Assembly: GCA_022818135.1 (NCBI GenBank)
Contig: JAFMSR010000003.1
Location: 16,377,760 to 16,441,759, forward strand
Direction of reading: 5' to 3'
Length of the DNA: 64,000 bases
From: Saxidomus purpurata
Lineage: Eukaryota > Mollusca > Bivalvia > Venerida > Veneridae
Under the pieces are notes generated by a model. It was not told where the DNA came from, searched no databases, and saw only the letters and a list, made by a program, of their open reading frames with translations. A program made the position numbers and the translations under genes. Positions 12,456 to 24,600 of this stretch are shown here, piece after piece. Position 1 is the first letter of the stretch; every line of letters begins with the position of its first letter.

Positions 12456-14452
12456 CTTAAATACATAATGGAAAGCTATTTTTGTTTGTATTTGTACAAT
12501 CAGCATTAGGGTAGCAAAATAGTCTGTTGCTTTTAAAATATCGGCAGTCTTCTCTGATCACTTTATCTACAATATGTTGGTTGTCAAACAATGCTTGGGG
12601 CTAATTTGACCTTATTTAATGTCTGAGTAGGAGTTGTAATTTCACAGTGAGCCGAATAAGTCTCTGAAATATGGCATTATTTCAAGGAACTAGGTCCAGC
12701 AAAGAAGTAGAATGGAATCCATATTAGTGTAAAATTATGGTGCCTGTGAGAACAACTTGATTGTGATAATTACCATTGTCTGGATATTGAGATATCTGTT
12801 TATGTCTCTGAAGCCCTGCTACTGCTTCATTGCAGGAAATCAAGTATTGATAAAACCCTTTTATGTCTGGCCTGGTATAGATCTATGTTTTACTGGGAAG
12901 GCCGTGCTGATTAGAGTGCAGAATTTGCTTGAGATAAACAAACAATTTAACTGGTGCATTAGGAATTCTTGTTTTGTGTTGCTATGCGATGTCACCATTC
13001 AGTTCAGGTTCAAATCCTGGCTTTTTGCCTTGAAAAATAATTTACAAAATAGTCTTGTTCAGCAAAATTGTATTGATACACTTGAAACATTTCCTGGGCT
13101 ACTGTTTTGGGATGAGACATTAAAAAAATTATATAGACCTGAAAGTAGGAAGTTTTCAGTTTGCTGACTAATGCACTGATCTCAGCTGAAACTAATCAAA
13201 TACTACCAATAGAAAACCTACATCGTTGAACTATTTAATCTACTTCTTTGTCAAATTGCACATACATTAGTTTCGCTATTCGTCCTAAACTCCTGCCAGC
13301 AGAGCAAAAATGGTGATAAATTAGCAATATTCAGAAAAATGGAAAATTTATGGTTGCAGAATGTTGATGGGCATAGATTTTCCGAAAAGGGAAGATAATT
13401 TGGAAAAACAAATTGGGCTTTCCTAAGTAAATTAAAATATTTACAGAGTTTAATTACATTTTAATAGCATTTTAGCCGCAATTTACTACCTGATCTAATT
13501 TAAGCTGTAAATACTGGAATTTCTTAATTGAAAGCAGCATTTTGAGTATTAATTGCGACAAAAGCTCTTCCTATAATTAGAGTGTTGATAAATTATAGCT
13601 TATGATTGCTTGCTAAGCACAGAGTGAGCTTAATTAAAACAGCTTGCTATTATAAAGTTTAAATGCATAAACTCGAGGATTACTGTAGAAGAGTTTAGAT
13701 AGACCCTTTGATATAACATTCAAGCTTACAAAAAAGGTAAATTTGTGATTTTTTTCTGACAAATCACTGCATTAGGAATTTATTAGGTTCAATTTGTGCA
13801 GCAGTAACTCCATTTGTTTAAAACATTGGAATTAGTTAGTATTACAATAGTTGTTCCCCTTTGATAAAAAGAAATGACAAAAAAAGAACTGTCCTTCACA
13901 CTCAATTAGTCTATAGTAACTCCTTAATTATGATTGTCCCCTACACTAAATGACCCATTCACCTGATGGGATTTGTTTTTCCTATAGCTTCATGCACTAG
14001 CTGTGCTGAATGAATTTTCTTCTCAGTAGTAACATAAACCCAGTCTGTTAGCACTCATTAAGATGTTTTATTGCCTGTAAATTGCACGCTTCATATTTAG
14101 ACTGGGCTTTTTTTTTGCAGTTGTAAAAAGAAAGAGGGAAACATCTGTTAGATAAATTAAAATGTTCTATGATTACATTTTTTTGTGGTATGAAGATATG
14201 GTGAACAGTCATGATCTTCTTGGGGTTGTATAAATATTTTCTGAAACTTTTTGTTTTGGTGCCAAAGGTGAAACACCCATGAATGAAATCCTCCCAAGTT
14301 TATTGATTTTTTTATGAGATAAAAATTAATTGGCCAATAATGTAGCTTCTCATAGTTTTCACTTAGTGTTTAGGCTATGAGTGATTTTTTGGTAGTTGTT
14401 TTAAAAGTGCATTATAAACGAGAAAGGAAAAATAGATTTTGATTTATAATTA

Positions 14453-14626
14453 CAGTCTAACCTGTCTTAAACGACTTCACAGGAAGAATTGTGGTCTCTT
14501 AAGACAGGTGGTCTCTTTACTCAGGATAGACAATTATTGTTTGAAATCACAAGGGAAGAATTTAAAGTGGCTGCATAGGTCAGTGTGTCACTTGACTCCG
14601 GTGGTCACAAGGACGAGGTCTGACTG
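14453..14626. mobile_element. 174-bp pogo-like MITE with TA duplication
   Basis: The left end is TA|CAGTCTAACCTGTCTTAAA and the right end is ACGAGGTCTGACTG|TA. Inverted, the right end reads CAGTCAGACCTCGT, matching the left end at most positions and the ends of the 5838-7063 element. It contains further internal GGTCTCTTAAGACAGG-type inverted sequence. There is no coding capacity. Confidence 0.7.
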
Positions 14627-15561
14627 TAGCATTATATGTGACAATGGGAAATGAATCCTTGGAAATACTCTTTGAGTTACAGGGTTCAGTTCCCTGTGCA
14701 TTTTTTGACATTTCTGAAATTATTTGGTATATTAAGGAATGGAGTAAAAATTGTGCTAATCATACTGGCTAAAATGTCAGGTTGGCGGTATGTCTGATAA
14801 GTAAAGGGTTACTATGTGATTAGCAGCTGGCCAGCCAGATATGATAGGGCTGACCTATTCAGATAGCTGGAATAATTTGCTGTCAATACATTGCAAATTG
14901 TGAGCAATAATTGTCCATAGGCGAAATGCAGACAGTCATTGAGTGTTCCAGTATAAGGCAGTAATTAAGTTAATTAAGTAAGCTAATTGTTTGTACAAGC
15001 ACCACTGTGTATGTAAAAATGAAGAACAAGCACCACTCTAAGAAATGGAGAATTTTTTCCCGCTACTTAATTATGATGCTTTAAGTAACACAGCTGAGGA
15101 ATGTATCTTGACTAGAATGTTTAGTGAGTCTTTTTTTCCAGCACTCTCAGTGCTTTGATATTTCCTTTTGACATTTTGTGCACCAGTTTCTGGTAATTCT
15201 ATGGAGATGATGCAGCATCCTAGCCTTGGAAATTAATTAAGCCATAAAAATCAGATATTTATGCAAAATTGTCTCCAATCTGACCTGTCTGTCTATTACA
15301 GACCATACGCCTTGTATGTCTTAATTTCCTCTTACATGTTGTGTACTGTGGACGAGGAAGCAGGATTTAATCAAAGCATTTTCAGTTCTTTTTTTGCCAA
15401 ACCAATCAATGGGCTTCTTTCATGATTTTAATTCCTTCTTTTTTTTGCCTCGCCCATTATTTATGGCAGTTTCATTATTGTGCATGCGTGTCATACAGGT
15501 TTTACAAAAGTCAGTTTCCCTCTCTCTCACATCTCTGTTGTCTCTCTGATACCTCTGTTAA

Positions 15562-15716
15562 CTCTCTCTTACCTTGCTAGCAGTATATGATTCTGTCTTT
15601 GTGACCAGTGCAGATCATGATCAGCTGCTACATGTATGCAGTATGGTCATGATCTACACTATTTGCTAATCAGTCTGTAAATTTGGAGTGAGGACACCAT
15701 TTGGACACTTCGAGAG
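15562..15716 (+). mobile_element. Hairpin MITE copy (TTAA-flanked)
   Basis: TTAA at 15558-15561 and 15717-15720 flank a segment with TCTTACCTTGCTAGCAG at the left, the paired arms GTGCAGATCATGATCAGC and GGTCATGATCTACAC, and the right-arm sequence GAGGACACCATTTGGACAC. It is shorter than the intact copy because the far right part is missing. Confidence 0.6.
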
Positions 15717-16289
15717 TTAACCACAAAACTGTTGTAATTTTTATGAAATAAAGAAGGACTTTTGATAGTTAGTATTTAGGTCAACCCTCGAGTTACTGGT
15801 TTTGTCCAGATAGAAAACCCAGGACTAATCAGCAGGTAAAGAATTGCATGTCAAGTAGGAGGAAGAAATTTCAGATGAACAGGAAACTTTTTTGTCCGGT
15901 GTCCATTATTTTATCAGTTCTTTTGCTGAAAGATTTAAGTATTATCCTTCCTGTCGTCTTTTGTGTTTTCTTTCATAAAACACTGGTAAAAAAGACTGAA
16001 TTAATTTCCCCCTTTCAGAAAAGGAAGTAAATTCAGTGGACACTGTTGTTATGACAAACTTTGTTAAGTCAAATCCTACTTTATCTCGAAGTCACTTTTT
16101 GCTCCCGCGAAATGCATTTTCAAATGGTTTTTAGTATGCAGATAATAAACATTTCCTCAATTTTCACATTTTGCTTTTTTTTTGTTTAAGAATTTCTACT
16201 GATCATTTTTAGAAATATCTCATTATTCATTTCATAATGTAAGGGTAGTTAACTTGTATATTTCCCAAGTCGAAAAAATATTTTTAGGC

Positions 16290-17080
16290 TTTCATACAGG
16301 AATTTCCATATTTTTTCAGTTACATTATGAAGGGTATTGACGGTGCTTGCTATAAAGAGAGCACCTGCTCAAGTTTAGGTTATGATTAATCTTTATGTTC
16401 TCATGCTCATGTTCATTTTATGTTTTATTCACCTAAGAATATCCTGTCTGTACCGTAAAATCTCAATAAACACGCCCACTACAAAACACTTTAGATGTAT
16501 GTAATATAGATTTACAATTATTTTGCACCAAATTCCGAGGATATATGTCACAAAATGCACTGCATAAATAAACGGAGTTGTTGGTATTTGGAAAAAATGT
16601 AGATGAATTAAACCCCCCCCCCCCCCCCTAGCTTCAGGGAAACATTGCATTCATCTGGGTGCGTCTATTAAGACTGTTAGGGTGTTTATTTCCCCCCATA
16701 AAGAAAAGAAGAATTTGTTGTTGTTGTTGTTATCTTTTCTCTTTTTTTTAAAACGGTGTCTTGTTGGTAAAAATCAAATAGATAAACGACTGTGTCAGCA
16801 TGATGCCTGATTGGGTATTCAGTATTTGCTTGAATGATTCGGTTTCCTGTTCATGATAGTTTCAACAGGGAGCGGCTATGAGAAAGTAAACATTTTGCAG
16901 GAAGAAATATGGCTCGAAAGAACACGCTGGGCTTCCTTATATTGTAGACTGTAAGATTGGCGGCGATTGGTCGGAAGGTGAGACATGCCTATCCTATCTG
17001 GCTTTTAAGACAGCCAACATAGCACTTCAGGTGATACAGTTGTCTCCGAGACATCCTGTGACACTTAGACAGAGAGCTCA
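16290..17080 (+). repeat. Dispersed repeat, inverted partner at 57975-58505
   Basis: Two blocks, 16290-16400 (AAGAGAGCACCTGCTCAAG) and 16895-17065 (TAGCACTTCAGGTGATACAG), recur in the same relative order on the opposite strand at 57975-58505 with high similarity. The middle (16410-16750) differs and contains a run of 16 C (16613-16628). Coding frames across it are not convincing. Probably a mobile element of unknown class. Confidence 0.6.
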
Positions 17081-17269
17081 TCATTTTCTCGCTGCCAACT
17101 TGGATGTGCTCTGCTAACACAGACAGCTGTCGGAGAGAAATGACTGTAGAATGTAAATGTCTCCGATTATCAAAACAGAGAGAATCACCAGATTCGCTCA
17201 TTTCTTCTTCCATGTTGTAGCCTTGGAAAGCTGTAAGACCTGATCATGCTATATTTGTAAAACAAACTT

Positions 17270-17400
17270 GTCAATTTATCAGTTTGGACAGTATCATTAG
17301 TTGCACAAATGGGTGCTGGGTTGAAATTTGCTGATCAAATAGCAAACGATGCAGATCATGATCAAGAGTGCAGGGATGATCATGATCTGCAGGAGTCTCG
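17270..17400 (-). mobile_element. Hairpin MITE copy, minus orientation, partial
   Basis: GCAGATCATGATCA and TGATCATGATCTGC lie 17 bases apart. The flanking AGCACCCATTTGTGCAAC and ATACTGTCCAAACTG (read on the minus strand) match the right arm of the family. The outer ends are lost. Confidence 0.55.
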
Positions 17401-18289
17401 TGGTAATGGCTAAATGTTTCACAAAGGGTGCTTTCTACCGTCCAGTTTGAAGTCTTTCTTTTCTCCTGTATTAGCAGTATGGTTTTAGAAGTCTGTAAAG
17501 TCCTTTCTGAAATAACGCACATTTTAAGAAGCTGCCTTAGTAGGTTTTCTCTGACAAAGAGATTATGGTAGGATGGTCATTGGGCACCAATGCTATAAAC
17601 TGCAGTTTTTTGCTGCAAAATGTCAGACAGTGAGCCAGGAACCGAAACTTTGGAACTCCCGAGAGTAAACAGTAAGTAAAACATAGATTAGTAATCGTAA
17701 CCATGTCAGCCTCTGTTTGGTTGGTACAGTAACAAGACAAGCATGAAGATAACAAGTTTATGTACATTTTTTCTGGGAGATGTTTCCCCGCAAATATTGT
17801 CATTCGTGGATCAACTCCAACTGTTTGGTATGCTTTATGGTGGTATATTCTGCAATATTGCACAGTATGCAAAAAAAAAAAGTCCTAATTATACAGAAGG
17901 GGAAAAATCTTCAAAGAGAAGGTAAGCAAGGTTAAATGAGGTTAAAGGTAGGAAAAAAATGGTAAGACTTTGGGATACATACAAATCACAGCTTGTGGGG
18001 AAATAAAATTACAATAATTTCTGCTGGATAAATGTAAAATAAAATGTAGTTTGTTTTCAGACATCTTGTTGTGATTTAATGACATATGATGCTTGTTAGA
18101 GAGTCCATTGTGGCTAGATAAAACATTTAGACACATTGCATAATTATTACCTAAGATTTCGTCACAACTGTTAGAAGAGTAAAGGCAATACGCCAATACC
18201 TTGCATTAAGAACAGTTTGTGTAAAAATACTTCATTACAGAGCAAATGTAATTGTAATTAAAATTAAAATTAATGTGGTTGTTTTAAAA

Positions 18290-18647
18290 GTTAAATGTAA
18301 ATGTAATTTACAGATGCATCTATGTCATATGTCACAAAACACTTAGCTGCAGAATGTAATTGTGATTTAGAGAAAATGTAATTGGAATTTCTGTATTACA
18401 GAAAGCACCATTATGGTATGTGACAGCTATTCTGCTACCAAAAAATGTAATTGTAATAAAGTTTAAATGTAGTTGTAATTTGTATTAAATGCAATTGTAA
18501 TTTATGTATTACAGATGCATCTGACTGTCAGTATCACAGCTTACTGAACTGTAAAATGTAATTGAGATTTAGAGTGAATGTAATTGTAATAAAGTTTAAA
18601 TGTTGTTGTAATTTGTATTAAATGCAATTGTAATTTGTTTATTACAG
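18290..18647 (+). repeat. Tandem array of decoy 3' splice sites before the 49-nt exon
   Basis: AG dinucleotides in a TTACAG context occur at 18313, 18401, 18514 and the true site at 18647. Three of the four are followed by ATGCATC, the first seven bases of the exon. Upstream of each is a repeated AATGTAATTGTAAT or ATGCAATTGTAATTT stretch. The last two units (about 133 bp apart) are nearly identical up to the exon boundary. Reading on from the 18514 site meets a stop after ten codons. No donor follows the decoys before the real exon. Confidence 0.85.
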
Positions 18648-18696
18648 ATGCATCATCCTGTACAGATGAAGCCAGCAGATAGTGAAAAAAGAAATG
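18648..18696 (+). CDS. CELF1/2: CELF exon: end of RRM1 (49 nt)
   Basis: Encodes [16 protein letters not shown] plus the first base of a split Glu codon: enters in phase 0, leaves in phase 1. It is the final beta strand of RRM1 and the start of the RRM1-RRM2 spacer. The 49-nt length equals the corresponding vertebrate CELF exon as I recall it. The acceptor is TTTATTACAG|ATGCATC and the donor AAATG|GTGAGC. The acceptor region and the first seven exon bases are repeated upstream (see the array at 18290-18647). The exon is too short to be detected by open-frame length; it was found from its conserved peptide. Confidence 0.93.
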
Positions 18697-21600
18697 GTGA
18701 GCAGAACACTGGTAAATGTTGCATTTACGTAACAACTGTACCACTCAATATACTATACTGTTATATATCAACCGCTAGGTGTGCTTAAAACAGAACTGTA
18801 ACTCTGTCTTTGTGCTTCCTTTTTGGTAAATCTTTGTTTCCTTTACTTACCTGAATATACCTTGCTTCATCTGAGTGAACGCATATCCTAAGTTAAGCAT
18901 TACAAAAATACAAGGTATTGACTACAGTTACCAAATTTCTCTAGGTTTCTAAAGAGGGAGTAGTGGTTTTAGAAAAAATTTGTTTTAAAAAACTTACGGC
19001 CAATGACTTATCCCCCTAAACTGGCCCAAAACAGTTTCTCTTTGTTTCTAACAGACGGACAGGTGGTTTTAGAATCTGTAGGAAAAAAATATTTGTTTAG
19101 GCAAATGACTATTCCCTAAAAAGGTAAAAAAATGCTTACAGTTTCTTTTCAATATGTAAGACTATATTATAAGGTTAGGTTGTACACATGTTTTGATGTA
19201 AGAGATTAGTATGTCTGTTATTTTGAACCATTTATTCCATTATAACAGAGATCAGATGACAGTTCTGTCACCCATTCTTGTATGGTGTCACATTTTGCAG
19301 AGCACTGTCTGGATATTGTATACATTATGGGTGGAAATTTGTCTGTTGCTTCTTGGATAACCTCCTAACAGTGAGAGACATTGTTGTTACTGTCAAGTCA
19401 TGTTACAGCTGATGGCAACAGTAACTGACAAAGCCACAGGCAGGGAGACACACTAAATTTATTCCCGAGTTTGTTTAGACTTCAAGGCGTATTCATTTTA
19501 TTGTTATTTTATAAGATTGATTATACCCTTATTACTGCGGCTTACACTAATATACAAGGGAAGATTAAATTTGTGAAGAGCCCGCTAGCTTCCAGAATTA
19601 GATTAAAAACTGCATTGTTAGTTTTCTCCTGCGATGCTTTAGCAATAGGCAATATAGCAATGCAATGTAAAAGCTAGGCATGGTGTGAATATAAAGCAGG
19701 TGGCCGCATGTCTGCGATAAACATCTTAACGATGTTCATGCATAATTACGCTATACCATTTTTGATACAAATATTTTAATGGGCGTTGTACGAAAGTTGA
19801 TGCGCCACATAACACCATTCATTCATTCTGACCTGTATATTAGATTATTGCTTTAACAAAGTGTGTCAGTATTTGAAACACTGTCTTCCCTACACAGCAG
19901 TATTCTCCATACACATCAATGTTGCATCGTAAATTGTGCTAATCTTTTAAACGCGCAGTTCTCCGTACACATTGTTGCATCGTAAATTGTGCTAATCTTT
20001 TAAGCGCGCAGTTCTCCGTACACATTAATTTTGCATCGTAAATTGTGCTAATCTTTTAAATGCGCAGTTCTCCATACACATTAATGTTGCATCGTAAATT
20101 GTGCTTATCTTTTAAACGCGCAGTTCTCCGTACACATTAATGTTGCATTGTTGCATCGTATATTGTGCTAATCTTTGAAACACAGTCCGCCATTCGCATT
20201 AATGATTTTATGTCAACTGTAAAGTGAGGTGTGTTTTATGAAACGCATCACAGCTATTTGGCAACATACATAAAAGTAAAAATGACTTTAATTGCAAATT
20301 GCCTTTTAATACCTGGCTTGTAAAACGCAAAAGCTGTTTAGTATCAGAAAGGGTTCAGGTGACCATTACATAATTATATCATTGAAGAATTCTCACATGT
20401 TTTCTGTCTAGCTTTGTTTCCCCTTTTCACTTTGTCAGTTTTTCAGTAACAGCTGTCATGGTAGACAGCTTTCCAAATCCCAATGCCAGCATTACTCAGC
20501 ACTTACTTCTGTTTTGTTATTTTCCAGAAAAGGAATGCCTGCAACCTTTTTACCTAATGTATCTTTTCTGCATTTGATGGGTCTTTGCTTAACATTTTAT
20601 ATGTAATTTAATGTGCAGATTGCATTGAAAACAGGCTCTTTTTGGGCTTTGATAATTCATTTATTGTATAGAATACATCAAATTGAGAGTGCGGGATGGT
20701 GGAAATGCAGACGGTACATTTTGATTTGGCGATATTAACCTTGTTTGTGTGTCATCAGATAGCATTTTCTGGGGCTATTATGTCTGATATGGCAAAATGA
20801 AATATACAGTTTCTGTCTGAGCCAAGCTGATAATATATTACAAAAGTCAAGACATAGATTGAGGGTCAATTTGGGCGAAGATTCTATCTTAGACTAGATG
20901 CAAAAACAAAACAGTCATATTTGCTTCTTATTATATAATTATGTACATTACACTGAATTGCACTGAAATGTATTGCACTGACCAAATCGGAAAAAATCAG
21001 TCTATGTAATGTGTCTGAAAGCCCACATTTGTTGTAATCTATTCCTCTTCTTGTGTTTGTTTGGGTGTATATGTGACATGTCCCTACAGTCAGATCATGA
21101 TATGACGTCTATAAATTATCTTTGAACAAGTAACTATTACCCTGAAAAAATAACTACACTGCGACCTCGTTATAACGCGGATCGTTATAACGCGGATCCC
21201 GGTATAACGCGGTTGGGTCTTGGCTCCCAAAAATTTCGGGATCGACCAAAATCGATCTGTCAAAAAAAGCATTGTCCCTATACAAAACAAATGTTCAAAA
21301 CGAAATAAACAACATGGCAGGTAGTTAATTGATCTTTGTCACTTGCGCGCCGTATCAAGCCTCTATAAACAAAGAAGTGTTAAAACAATTACGGCTTACT
21401 GGTATTTTTCACGGCGGTCCGTTATTCACAAGCTGACCTCTTTGTTTGTTAAACAATAACTTCTAAATCGTGTGAATTAACTTTGTTTGCGCCATCTTTG
21501 ATTGCAGGCTTACCTGAACTTAAATAAATCAATTACAAAACTGTTATTGTTTGTTTTAACAAAAAGTACTTTCCTTTAGCCATCATTTTCGGAAAATGGA

Positions 21601-24600
21601 TGTACTTTCGTTTTCAATAGCCGCTTCCAATATTTACGTAAGAATTTCTCTTTTATACATTTAATTTCGTGCTTAATTAACTAATTTATTTTACATAGAA
21701 TCATTATTTTCACAATTTAACCTCTCGATTTCATAAAAACATGATGCGTGCAAACTCAATATGCTTTAATTTGGTTAGGTGGGTGGGGTACTCCGTTATG
21801 TACGCGTTATGCAAGAAACCAGCGGCCGATGATCAGACCGCTTAAAAAGAGTCTCACTTAACGCGGTCTGACCATTTGGACCCCGACTACCGCGTTATAA
21901 CGGGGTTGCAGTGTATTATCCTGAACAAGTTACTATTACCCTGATCAAATATCTGTTACATGTACCCTGAATAAAAAACTATTACCCTGAACATCTAACT
22001 ATTACCCGGAACAAGTTACTATTACCCTGAACCAAATATTTTACCCTGAACAAATATATATTACCCTAAGCAAGTAACTATTACCCGGAACAAATATCTA
22101 TTACAAAGAACAAACCTCTATCACCCTGAACAAATAACTATTACCCTGATCAAATATCTATTGCCCTGAACAAATATCTATTACATGGAAAAATGACTAC
22201 AGAAAGGAATTTATTTTGCCTTTGGGACCAGTGGAGATTGTGACCAGCATACCATTTCACTGTTATTTAGTCAGTAATTCCCATTTAGCACCCTTAATTA
22301 CAAGTAATTAAAGACTAATTTTTGAAGTTTACTTATTGTAAATTGTAAAATCATTTTCAAAGGGCACAAAGACAGAATTCTTCAGTGCACATGATTGGAG
22401 AGATATTTTCTGTGAAACCAGAGTACTTTAGACAGAAAAACAGATATGCAAGGAAAGGAAGCATGGAATTTTATGTTCCTATACATTACAAGTGATTAGC
22501 TACATTAGAATCTGATGTCCTTTTGTTTCTTTTAATGATGTCTTTGCTTATGAATATTTATGATAATAAAACAGAAACCTCTTGTTTTCTGAATTTGGAA
22601 GCACTTTTATGATATTTATTTGAGTCTTTATGAGATCAGTTATATTGAGTGGTAGACTTTGAGTGGGTTTCTAACAAGTGTGCATGTTGTTATTTGAAAA
22701 TTTTGTACATACCGTATTTATTCAGATAAATTTCCCCAACAAGTGAAACATTTTGTCCATGAAAGTGGAACTAATTGGATATTTATGTAATGTGATAAAT
22801 TAGAAGTATTACGCACTTTTTCCTGATGACTTAAAAACATAAGGGAGCAGGCATGACTAGTTTCTGATTCTTATGTTAAGGGGCTTCTTTTATATAATGG
22901 CTACTGTTAAAAACTTAAAGTAATGGCCATACATGGGGTTTATAAGTAAAAGACTGCCTGGTTTTCCAAGCTATTTGTAGTTATTTTGTTAATCATGCCT
23001 GTTATATATGCAGAGATGTGAAAAGTAAACATGATACAATATTGTTTGTAAAGGTTTCCTCGATCCCCTTCCAAAGGGTGTTTACTAGAATAGATACGGT
23101 ATGTCTGTTTCTGTCCTTATGTGGTAGTTCATTACATAAAGTAACACTCATATGCAATAATTGTCATCCTGTCTTCATCATTCATTCCTCATCATTGATT
23201 AAAGAAGCTGAAATAAAGATGCTGAAAGTATGAGAATAAAAGTAACACAAAATTTCCGTGGGGAGCAAAATGTCCAAAATTGTACATTATTTTAACAGTC
23301 ATTGTTGTTTTTACAGTCTGAGTTTTCATAAAAGATATGGGGCTAATCAACAGCATTTCACATGCATTCTTAACTTTGAAGAGACGGCAAGATGCAAGCA
23401 TAGTGATTTCCGTTTTTGCCATTCATCAGTAATTGCGGAGATCTGTTTGAATTTCCGTGACAGATGCATCTTGCTTTTTCTTTGAAGGAAGGAATCTCCA
23501 ATTTTTTTATCATTTTTGAAAACGGTTGCCATGTTCGCGCAGAAATTCTGGCTCATCTTGCCGGTTGGTGCTGACTAATAAATTTCTGTAATAGGGTAAA
23601 ACAACAGCATAATTCCCTAACAGATACTTCAGAGTTTTTGTTTCAGCTGCTTTCACATTAGTTTTAGTCCAATTTGCTGCAATCGTTTTCTAGACAGGTA
23701 CACATTTTTGTGCAGTTAGAATTGTAATAAATGTAAGAATCTGTCTTGCAAAGAAAAAGAGGGTGGTTTCTTACATACCTCTCTGTATTGAGATTATTGT
23801 AACATATGCAGGGTTAGGGGTGTTGCAGGGACGGTGAAATTTATTTGTTCGGATACACAAATAGCGCAAGCTTTTCAATCATGAAATAACATTTTCAAAT
23901 CAATCATTTAAGTTTCTCTTTTGTCAGAAAGCATTCTTTTAATGTTGTTTTTGAAATTTTTTGTTCTGAACAGTAATTGTTGAACTAAGATTAATGTTGT
24001 TTTTTAACGGGAAAGGGAGGGTATTCTTCTGCAGCAGTTTTGGTGCATACCATTTCTTCTGGCAGACAGAGGTCTTGCATCATTATTGACTAACATAGGT
24101 AAAAGAGCACTTGGTGGCTTTAATGGAAACAAATAAATAAAGACAGGAAATCAAAGATTGTGTGAAAACTGAAAAGCTAGTTAAAGAGTAAGAAATTCGG
24201 TGAAGTGCCTATCATATATGCAGCTGCTGTATTTTGCAGATGTTATTTTAAGTTTCAGAGATAAGTATCTAAAGATTAAGATTTATTGAAATTTTATACA
24301 AAGATGATGTAATCATGTTTTTCTACACTTTCGTCTAAAATGTTCATGAAATTGCATTTTTAAATTTCGCAAATTAGTTTACAGTGTTTGTTGAAGAAAC
24401 ATTGCAATAATAAATTAATGGGAGTTAATGTTTTGAGAGCTTTAGCTCTAAATCTATTATATTGAGCTCTCTGCATTTTGAAAATTAAAAACATAAGAAG
24501 AAAAGAGAATTGTGTAATTAGAATGATTTTGGTAGACAAAATGGTGAAAAATTGGAAACTTTGTCAAACCCCCAGTGAAAGGTAGGTCTGGTAAAAAAAA

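Larger units (their letters stand above)
1..18647 (+). other. CELF intron upstream of the 49-nt exon (incomplete)
   Basis: No exon of RRM1 was recognised here although one coding CCFVTFYTRKAA-type sequence must precede the 49-nt exon, so this intron is probably more than 18.6 kb. It holds simple repeats (GAT-rich 3735-3900), a MITE carrying a 28-bp minisatellite (5838-7063), a ~39-bp array (7975-8735), a 50-bp array (11841-12140), small MITEs, and homeodomain-type ATTA-dense patches near 3110-3370 and 13430-13660. I see nothing else definite. Confidence 0.6.

Noticed and set aside
12757..13167. 136-codon plus-strand open frame with hydrophobic start
   Set aside because: About one frame of this length is expected by chance in 64 kb of AT-rich DNA over six frames. 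No domain, no repeat support and no codon bias visible.
1..18647. RRM1 coding exons
   Set aside because: I searched by eye for CCFVTFYTRKAA-, AQNALH- and MFVGQIPRSW-type sequence and found none. They probably lie left of the window, though a diverged exon could have been missed.
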